From NCBI GenBank assembly GCA_002381045.1, contig DFWT01000103.1, forward strand, positions 1,697-8,623: a stretch of DNA of 6,927 nt, read 5' to 3'. Position numbers and translations under genes: made by a program. The notes under the pieces are model-generated. The model did not search any database. It worked only from the letters and a program-made list of their open reading frames with translations, and was not told the origin of the DNA. This document shows, in pieces, positions 1 to 4,851 of this stretch. The stretch comes from Rhodoferax sp. UBA4127. Lineage in GTDB: Bacteria; Pseudomonadota; Gammaproteobacteria; Burkholderiales; Burkholderiaceae_C. Each line of letters opens with the position of its first letter. The stretch's first letter is position 1.

Positions 1-588
1 GCCCGGCTCGCGGGTTTTGACCGTGTCAGCCACGAGCTGGGCCAATTCAGAGGTGGTGACAAAGGGGCCCCGCGCCTGTCTGCGCGCAACAATCGCCTTT
101 GCAATGGAGCCAGCAAACCGTTCTTCGCCATAGTCACGTATCACCTCCGCAATTTCGTTAAGTTCTGCTGTGGCTAGCCACTGCGCCACACTTTGTCCCC
201 GTGTGGTGTCCATGCGCATGTCCAGGGGACCTTCCGACCTGAAACTGAAACCCCGAGCCGGGTTGTCAACCTGTGGCGAACTGATGCCTAGGTCAAGCAG
301 GACACCAGAAATGGCGCCCGGATCCAATTCGTCCAAGTGTTTGAAGCCCTGGTGCCGGATAGAGAAACGCGGGTCGATGATGTTGGCTGCCTCAGCGACG
401 GCATCAAGATCTTTGTCAAAGGCGATCAGATGCGCCTCGGGCGCCAAGCGCGAGAGGATCAGTCGGCTGTGTCCACCGCGACCAAAGGTGGCATCGACAT
501 AGGTACCCGCAGACGCGACTTCACCATCCAGCAAAGCGTCGACCGCCTCACGCAACAAAACCGTGGTGTGTGTCCATGCGCTTTGCAC
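1..588 (-). CDS. rsmH: 16S rRNA m4C1402 methyltransferase RsmH, N-terminal part
   Basis: RsmH (MraW) uses S-adenosylmethionine to methylate N4 of C1402 in the 16S rRNA decoding centre. It is the usual second gene of the dcw cluster. The 196 visible codons include the SAM-binding motif DATFGRGGHS (residues 32-41), DLGISSPQVDNPARGFSF and GPLDMRMD, all typical of the family, and an ERFAGSIAKAIV segment further on. The gene runs off the left edge; the family is usually about 310 residues, so roughly one third is missing. I chose the GTG at 588: it is in frame with VLLREAVDAL, lies 9 bases after the mraZ stop, and has GAGG at 599-596 with a 7-nt spacer. The ATG at 577 is out of frame and hits a stop after nine codons. 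The GAGG begins within the mraZ TGA, which suggests translational coupling to mraZ. Confidence 0.96.
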   Translation of the reverse strand, partial: MQSAWTHTTVLLREAVDALLDGEVASAGTYVDATFGRGGHSRLILSRLAPEAHLIAFDKDLDAVAEAANIIDPRFSIRHQGFKHLDELDPGAISGVLLDLGISSPQVDNPARGFSFRSEGPLDMRMDTTRGQSVAQWLATAELNEIAEVIRDYGEERFAGSIAKAIVARRQARGPFVTTSELAQLVADTVKTREPG

Positions 589-597
589 CGCTGGGCC

Positions 598-1026
598 TCA
601 GAACGAGAAGTCCTTGAGCACATCGGGCATATCGCCCTGCATGGCTTGCGCCTCTTGGGTATCGTAGGTCGCCTTGTCCCACAACTCGAAGAAATTTCCC
701 ATGCCCAGCAGAACCGCGTCTTTGGAGATGCCAGCAGCGACGCGTAATTCGGGTGAAATCAAAACCCGTCCGGTGCCATCCAACTCCACATCCATCGCGT
801 TGCCAAGGAAAATTCGCTTCCACCACTGCGCCGACATCGGCAAGGCATTGATTCGTTCGCGAAACTTCTCCCACTCTGGGCGCGGAAACACCATCAGGCA
901 ACCATGGGGGTGTTTGGTGATGGTGAGCTGGCCAGAAGCTGTCGCACTCAGGACTTCCCGATGCCGCGTGGGCACCGAAAGCCGACCTTTGGCATCCAGA
1001 CTGAGTGAGGAAGCACCTTGAAACAC
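598..1026 (-). CDS. mraZ: MraZ, DNA-binding regulator of the dcw cluster
   Basis: MraZ is a ring-forming DNA-binding protein of the AbrB/SpoVT fold that represses its own promoter and so controls the dcw operon. The 142-residue protein has the two expected internal repeats, each with the family motif: DAKGRLSVPTRHR (residues 11-23) and DGTGRVLISPELR (83-95). The length is close to the usual 140-150 residues. The start is a GTG at 1026 with AAAGG at 1040-1036, 9 nt upstream; the N-terminus MFQGASSLSLDAKGR matches the family, so no residues appear to be missing. rsmH follows after 9 bases on the same strand. Four 10-bp-spaced boxes 49-83 nt upstream are the likely binding site of this protein. 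The palindrome GTTTGCAAAC (1027-1036) sits directly against the start codon, inside the spacer of the ribosome binding site. Confidence 0.96.
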   Translation of the reverse strand: MFQGASSLSLDAKGRLSVPTRHREVLSATASGQLTITKHPHGCLMVFPRPEWEKFRERINALPMSAQWWKRIFLGNAMDVELDGTGRVLISPELRVAAGISKDAVLLGMGNFFELWDKATYDTQEAQAMQGDMPDVLKDFSF

Positions 1027-1074
1027 GTTTGCAAACCTTTGATGGTTAAAGCGCCTTGCGAGCCACTAAGAAAA

Positions 1075-1109
1075 GCACAATTCACCACTAAATTGCACTT
1101 TTTTGCACT
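1075..1109 (-). promoter_or_regulatory. Tandem 10-bp-period boxes, probable MraZ operator
   Basis: Read on the minus strand there are four boxes, each starting exactly 10 bp after the previous one: AGTGC (1109-1105), AGTGC (1099-1095), AGTGG (1089-1085) and TGTGC (1079-1075). A further AGTGG lies at 1067-1063, two bases out of register. Known MraZ operators are short G-rich direct repeats of about 5 bp separated by about 5 bp upstream of mraZ (TGGGN in E. coli, a GTG-containing box in mollicutes). The spacing, location and orientation here fit that design although the core differs from E. coli. The first box overlaps the proposed -10 and the rest lie downstream of it, which would suit repression. 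That MraZ binds here is inferred. Confidence 0.75.
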
Positions 1110-1134
1110 GTATCAGCAAAAAACCGATTTGCAA
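1107..1134 (-). promoter_or_regulatory. Putative sigma-70 promoter of mraZ
   Basis: On the minus strand TTGCAA (1134-1129) and TACAGT (1112-1107) are separated by 16 bp, each matching four of six consensus positions. This places a transcription start near 1100, about 75 nt before the mraZ GTG. The -10 overlaps the first AGTGC box, and the -35 lies inside a TTTGCAAACC repeat. The match is moderate and no start site is known, so this is a prediction. Confidence 0.42.
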
Positions 1135-1192
1135 ACCAGCTGAAGAGAAATTTTTACAATGAAATCAACGACTTAGGAGCGAAATGTGATGC

Positions 1193-1220
1193 TTGAATGA
1201 ATCAAAAAACGTTCTAAATT
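1193..1220 (+). promoter_or_regulatory. Weak candidate promoter for the thiolase gene
   Basis: TTGAAT (1193-1198) and TAAATT (1215-1220) are separated by 16 bp and lie in an AT-rich stretch. If used, transcription would begin near 1227 and give a leader of about 320 nt before the thiolase ATG, which would include the unassigned region 1219-1500. I saw no better pair nearer the gene; TTTAAT at 1490-1495 has no good -35 at normal spacing. Both hexamers match only four of six positions. Confidence 0.25.
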
Positions 1221-1500
1221 AAGCACTTAGCAACGGTTCTGAAAGTGTTGTCTTAGGAAAAAACAAGGGTTTCCACCAAGCATTCGCGCGAGATGGCGCG
1301 CACCGATTCCAAGGGCGCTTTTCAGACCCGAACCAACTGGCGCAAAAGGTTCGCTGATACAACTGCATGCCGTTCACACCTGAGCGCGCCCCGTTCGACC
1401 TTTGTTGTCGAAAAATGCGGAGAACTCCGTCTGACCTAGAGCCCCCTGCGTAAGCCAGCGTTGGATGAGTAGAGGTAGGATGGAGGGCTTTTAATTTTTG
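1219..1500. other. Unassigned intergenic stretch, possible leader RNA or gene remnant
   Basis: No gene is recognised in this 280-bp part of the gap between mraZ and the thiolase. Its base composition is closer to coding sequence than the AT-rich flank at 1070-1220. One minus-strand frame stays open from 1683 down to 1219, but it overlaps the thiolase start, has no family motif that I recognise, and is rich in W, C and R in a way common to shadow frames. Several short dyads occur: GCGCG/CGCGC at about 1285-1301, and CGGAG-AA-CTCCG around 1418-1430. It may be a long 5' leader of the thiolase, a small RNA, or a decayed gene. I cannot choose between these from sequence alone. Confidence 0.35.
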
Positions 1501-1531
1501 CCAGTTTGTTAGGTAGTTTGCTTTTTTATCC

Positions 1532-1537
1532 AAGGAG
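1532..1537 (+). promoter_or_regulatory. Ribosome binding site that fixes the thiolase start
   Basis: AAGGAG at 1532-1537 is followed by a 7-nt spacer and then ATG at 1545. This near-perfect Shine-Dalgarno sequence decides for the ATG over the upstream in-frame TTG at 1506, which would add 13 residues unlike any thiolase N-terminus. Confidence 0.9.
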
Positions 1538-1544
1538 TTTTTTG

Positions 1545-2726
1545 ATGACCAAAGAAGTTGTAGTTTTAAGTGCAGCCCGTTCCGCCATTGGCGCATTCGG
1601 CGGATCCTTGTCAAACATGGAACCGTCTGAACTCGCTGGCCTCGTGATGAAGGGTGCGATTGAGCGTTCAGGGGTCGATCCAAAACAAATCGGAAACGCG
1701 ATCGTGGGCAATTGCATCCCGACGGATTCGCGCTACGCCTACGTGTCTCGAGTGGCCTCCATCCAGGCGGGTTTGCCCATGGACTCCATCGCGATGCAGG
1801 TCAGCCGTTTGTGCTCGTCCGGGTTGCAAGGCATCGTCACCGCAGCGCAAAACATCATGCTTGGTGATTTCGATTACGGTATTGGTGGCGGCGTTGAAGT
1901 CATGTCGCGCGGCTCTTACATGATGCCTGCGCTGCGTACAGGCGCTCGCATGGGCGATACCAAGGCCATCGACATGATGGTTTCTGTCCTGACCGACCCG
2001 TTTGGCGTCGGCCACATGGGCATCACCGCCGAGAACCTGGCAACCAAGTGGAACATCAGCCGTGAAGACCAGGACGCGTTCGCGGTTGAATCGCAACGCC
2101 GCGCTGCTGTCGCCATTGCCGAAGGCCGCTTCAAATCACAAATCGTACCCATTACGCTGCAGTCGCGCAAAGGCGATGTGATTTTTGACACAGACGAGCA
2201 TGGCAAGCCAAACACCACCATGGAATCGCTGGCCAAGATGAAGCCCGCCTTCAAAAAGGACGGCACCGTCACCGCCGGTAATGCATCTGGCATCAATGAC
2301 GGCGCAGCCTTCTTTGTGCTGGCTGCGGCTGATGTGGCGGCGAAAGCAGGCCAAAAACCCATCGCTCGCATCGTTTCTTATGCCATCGCCGGTGTACCGA
2401 ACGAGATCATGGGTGAAGGACCGATCCCTGCGACCAAACTGGCGCTCAAAAAAGCTGGGTTGACGCTTGACCAAATGGATGTCATCGAAGCCAATGAGGC
2501 CTTTGCTGCCCAGGCAATCGCCGTCAACAAGGGCTTGGGACTTGACCCGGTCAAGACCAACCCCAATGGTGGCGCGATCGCTTTGGGTCACCCTGTGGGT
2601 TGCTCGGGCGCATTCATTGCGACCAAAGCAGTGTATGAACTCCAGCGTACAGGCGGCAAGTACGCACTGGCCACCATGTGCATTGGTGGCGGCCAGGGTA
2701 TTGCCGTGATTTTCGAACGCCTCTGA
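1545..2726 (+). CDS. Thiolase: acetyl-CoA C-acetyltransferase / beta-ketothiolase (BktB-like)
   Basis: Thiolases condense two acyl-CoA units to a 3-ketoacyl-CoA, or cleave it in reverse, in acetoacetyl-CoA/polyhydroxyalkanoate synthesis or beta-oxidation. The 393-residue protein carries the full catalytic set: nucleophile C90 in RLCSSGLQG, NEAF at 317-320, H349 in ALGHPVGCSG, and C379 in MCIGGGQG. The N-terminus EVVVLSAARSAIGAFGGSL and the C-terminus IAVIFERL are standard and the length is normal, so it should be active. It resembles the beta-ketothiolase BktB of Cupriavidus as I remember that sequence. The signatures are mixed: CSSGLQ and GHPVGCSGA resemble degradative (FadA-type) thiolases, while length and C-terminus resemble biosynthetic ones, so chain-length preference is uncertain. 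It stands alone on the plus strand, divergent from mraZ and convergent with hslU, with no partner reductase or PHA synthase in view. Confidence 0.93.
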   Translation: MTKEVVVLSAARSAIGAFGGSLSNMEPSELAGLVMKGAIERSGVDPKQIGNAIVGNCIPTDSRYAYVSRVASIQAGLPMDSIAMQVSRLCSSGLQGIVTAAQNIMLGDFDYGIGGGVEVMSRGSYMMPALRTGARMGDTKAIDMMVSVLTDPFGVGHMGITAENLATKWNISREDQDAFAVESQRRAAVAIAEGRFKSQIVPITLQSRKGDVIFDTDEHGKPNTTMESLAKMKPAFKKDGTVTAGNASGINDGAAFFVLAAADVAAKAGQKPIARIVSYAIAGVPNEIMGEGPIPATKLALKKAGLTLDQMDVIEANEAFAAQAIAVNKGLGLDPVKTNPNGGAIALGHPVGCSGAFIATKAVYELQRTGGKYALATMCIGGGQGIAVIFERL

Positions 2727-2736
2727 TCGTCTCCGT

Positions 2737-2762
2737 CACCCTGGCTGTTGCCAGCCAGGGTG
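2737..2762 (+). terminator. Terminator-like hairpin after the thiolase
   Basis: CACCCTGGCTG (2737-2747) pairs perfectly with CAGCCAGGGTG (2752-2762) across a 4-nt loop, beginning 10 bases after the thiolase stop codon. No run of T follows on either strand, so it is not a canonical intrinsic terminator. Because hslU transcription converges from the other side, the symmetrical stem could act in both directions or protect 3' ends. Confidence 0.7.
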
Positions 2763-2769
2763 GTTGAGT

Positions 2770-2863
2770 CCACTTCCAAATCATCGGGGTCCGGGCGAAA
2801 AACTGGACGCAGGGGTGTTGCAACGAAACCGAAGCAGCACCACCGCGGATGATTTGGAAATGG
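2770..2863. repeat. Long-range inverted repeat between convergent thiolase and hslU
   Basis: TTCCAAATCATC (2774-2785) is exactly complementary to GATGATTTGGAA (2848-2859). With one mismatch the arms extend outward by three more pairs (2770-2772 with 2861-2863). The enclosed 62 nt contains smaller dyads: GTCC...GGAC around 2789-2807 and the palindrome GTTGCAAC near 2817-2824. It lies 17 bp beyond the hslU stop. It could be an RNA fold in the hslU 3' untranslated region, part of a bidirectional terminator, or a small intergenic repeat element. Only the arms are certain. Confidence 0.6.
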
Positions 2864-2879
2864 ATTGCCCTTAGCACCC

Positions 2880-4211
2880 TTAGAGTATGTAGCGACTCAG
2901 GTCTTCGTTGCGACTCAACTCTGCCAAACGCGACTCGACATAGGGTGCATCGACCCGCACGGTTTGGCCGGTCAACTGGGTCGCGTCAAAACTGACGTCT
3001 TCCAGCAGGCGCTCCATCACTGTAGACAGGCGTCTTGCGCCGATGTTTTCGGTTCGCTCATTCACATCAAAGGCAATTTGCGCCAACCGGTTGATGCCCT
3101 CGGTGGAGAACTCCACGGTCACCTGCTCGGTGGCCAACAGGGCTTGGTACTGCTTTACAAGCGAGGCGTGCGTTTGGGTGAGGATCGCCACGAAATCTTC
3201 CACCGACAAAGACTGCAACTCCACCCGAATCGGAAAACGCCCCTGCAACTCAGGAATCAGGTCGCTGGGCTTGCTCAAGTGAAACGCACCTGAGGCGATG
3301 AACAAAATATGGTCGGTCTTGACCGTGCCGTATTTGGTGGACACCGAGGTGCCCTCTACCAGCGGCAGCAAGTCCCGCTGAACACCTTGACGCGACACTT
3401 CTGCCCCATTGCCTTCGGCACGCGAGGTGACCTTGTCAATTTCGTCAATGAACACAATGCCGTTTTGCTCCAGCATAAACAGCGCCTGAGTCTTGATGTC
3501 TTCTTCATTGACCAGCTTGGCTGCTTCTTCGTCGACCAAGTGTTTAAGGGCTTCTGATATCTTCAGCTTGCGTTTTTGCTTCTTGGCCGAGTTCAGTTGG
3601 CCAAACACGGTGCGCAACTGCTCGGTCATCTCTTCCATGCCGGCGGGCCCCATGATGTCCATCTGAGGTGCCGACTGGGCCACGTCCAGTTCAATTTCCC
3701 GGTCGTTCAATTCCCCCTGGCGCAACTTCTTGCGAAAGGTTTGTCGCGCGGTGCTCTCTGGTTCGTTGGCGGACATCCCACCAAACTCCTGGCGTGGTGG
3801 CGGAATCAGCAAATCCAAAATGCGCTCTTCTGCGGCATCTTCAGCACGCACCCGAACTTTTTTGGTCTCGGCTTGGCGGGTTTGTTTGACTGCGATATCA
3901 GCCAAGTCACGAATGATGGCGTCCACGTCTTTACCCACATAGCCCACTTCGGTGAACTTGGTGGCTTCTACCTTGATGAATGGCGCATCGGCCAGCCGCG
4001 CCAGCCGACGGGCAATTTCGGTCTTTCCCACACCCGTTGGACCAATCATCAGAATGTTTTTCGGTGTGATCTCTCCGCGCAGTTCAGAACCAACTTGCTG
4101 CCGGCGCCAACGGTTGCGCAGTGCAATCGCCACAGCCCGCTTGGCCTGGTGCTGGCCAACAATGTGCTTATCGAGTTCAGAAACGATTTCTTGGGGGGTT
4201 AAAGATGACAT
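2880..4211 (-). CDS. hslU: HslU, ATPase subunit of the HslUV protease
   Basis: HslU (ClpY) is the AAA+ unfoldase ring that recognises, unfolds and feeds proteins into HslV in the cytosol. The 443 residues match the family length and contain, in order, Walker A GPTGVGKT (57-64), pore loop GYVG (90-93), an I-domain from about 110 to 240, Walker B GIVFIDEID (251-259), sensor 1 HILFIASGAFH (301-311), the arginine finger in ELQGRFPIRV (R325) and sensor 2 GARR (391-394). The C-terminus EDLSRYIL is the tail that docks into HslV. All key residues are intact. The start is the ATG at 4211, giving the normal N-terminus MSSLTPQEIVSELDKHIVGQ. There is no clear Shine-Dalgarno sequence just upstream, and the 83-bp gap from hslV holds a hairpin, so translation may depend on RNA structure or on transcript level from hslV. 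Confidence 0.98.
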   Translation of the reverse strand: MSSLTPQEIVSELDKHIVGQHQAKRAVAIALRNRWRRQQVGSELRGEITPKNILMIGPTGVGKTEIARRLARLADAPFIKVEATKFTEVGYVGKDVDAIIRDLADIAVKQTRQAETKKVRVRAEDAAEERILDLLIPPPRQEFGGMSANEPESTARQTFRKKLRQGELNDREIELDVAQSAPQMDIMGPAGMEEMTEQLRTVFGQLNSAKKQKRKLKISEALKHLVDEEAAKLVNEEDIKTQALFMLEQNGIVFIDEIDKVTSRAEGNGAEVSRQGVQRDLLPLVEGTSVSTKYGTVKTDHILFIASGAFHLSKPSDLIPELQGRFPIRVELQSLSVEDFVAILTQTHASLVKQYQALLATEQVTVEFSTEGINRLAQIAFDVNERTENIGARRLSTVMERLLEDVSFDATQLTGQTVRVDAPYVESRLAELSRNEDLSRYIL

Positions 4212-4249
4212 GGGGATCGGCGGAGAACCGTGGCTACCAATTCAGTTGA

Positions 4250-4272
4250 GGCGCGCAATGATGCTGCGCGCC
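4250..4272 (-). other. Hairpin in the hslV-hslU intercistronic gap
   Basis: GGCGCGCA (4250-4257) and TGCGCGCC (4265-4272) form a perfect 8-bp GC-rich stem with a 7-nt loop, midway between the hslV stop and the hslU start. No T-run follows on the minus strand, so full termination is unlikely. It may be an RNA processing or stability element that sets the ratio of the two subunits; that role is inferred. Confidence 0.55.
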
Positions 4273-4294
4273 GTTGAGACGGCCACAGAGGGTT

Positions 4295-4840
4295 TTACAA
4301 AGACTCTATCGTGTGGTTCATGTTGGTGTAGATGCAAATCTCACCCGCAATTTCAAGTGATTTTTTCACCATATCCACCGCACCAAGATCGGTGTTCAAC
4401 AGCAACGCGGTCGCGGCCGCCTGGGCATAGGCACCGCCTGAGCCAATGGCCACAATGCCGTTTTCTGGTTCAAGCACATCACCGTTGCCCGTGATGATCA
4501 AGGAAGCTTCCATATCTGCCACCGCAAGCATTGCCTCAAGACGGCGTAGAACACGGTCAGTGCGCCAATCTTTGGTCAGTTCAATGGCCGAGCGCACCAG
4601 ATGCCCCTGATGTTTTTCCAGCTTCGCCTCAAAGCGTTCAAACAAAGTGAATGCATCAGCTGTGGCACCTGCAAAGCCAGCCAGCACCTTGCCGTGGTAG
4701 AGCTTGCGCACCTTGCGTGCCGTCCCCTTCACCACAATATTGCCCAGCGTCACCTGCCCATCACCGCCAATGGCCACTTGCATTCCCTGCGGCGTTTTGC
4801 GGCGCACACTGATGATGGTGGTGCCGTGAAATTGCTCCAT
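4295..4840 (-). CDS. hslV: HslV, proteolytic subunit of the HslUV protease
   Basis: HslV (ClpQ) is the N-terminal threonine peptidase that forms the double hexameric ring capped by HslU. The 181-residue product begins MEQFHGTTIISVRR, so the catalytic threonine should be T7, exposed by removal of a six-residue propeptide; in E. coli only Met is removed. The other active-site positions are present: D27 in GGDGQVTLGN, K43 in TARKVRKLY (equivalent to E. coli K33), and S134 in IGSGGAYAQAA. Against E. coli there is also a four-residue insertion after VRR (residues 15-21, KTPQGMQ). The rest, including WRTDRVLRRLEA and LIITGNGDV, follows the family. The start lies 11 bases after the stop of the STAS-domain gene, which suggests joint transcription. 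hslU follows after 83 bp. I found no convincing heat-shock promoter just upstream. Confidence 0.98.
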   Translation of the reverse strand: MEQFHGTTIISVRRKTPQGMQVAIGGDGQVTLGNIVVKGTARKVRKLYHGKVLAGFAGATADAFTLFERFEAKLEKHQGHLVRSAIELTKDWRTDRVLRRLEAMLAVADMEASLIITGNGDVLEPENGIVAIGSGGAYAQAAATALLLNTDLGAVDMVKKSLEIAGEICIYTNMNHTIESL

Positions 4841-4851
4841 GAATGTCTTGC

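Noticed and set aside
575..577. ATG as rsmH start
   Set aside because: This ATG is in another frame and meets a stop after nine codons; GTG at 588 is in frame with the conserved N-terminus.
337..747. 136-residue plus-strand open frame
   Set aside because: It is antisense to both rsmH and mraZ, which are certain, and no known motif is present.
1506..1544. Upstream TTG start for the thiolase
   Set aside because: It would add 13 residues foreign to thiolases and would be translated through the AAGGAG that serves the ATG at 1545.
1219..1683. 154-residue open frame on the minus strand
   Set aside because: It overlaps the first 139 bases of the well-supported thiolase gene and its ribosome binding site, has no recognisable domain, and has a residue mix typical of shadow frames. 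The non-overlapping part is described as an unassigned region.
3576..4202. 208-residue plus-strand open frame
   Set aside because: It is fully antisense to hslU, whose motifs are all intact, and its product shows no family features.
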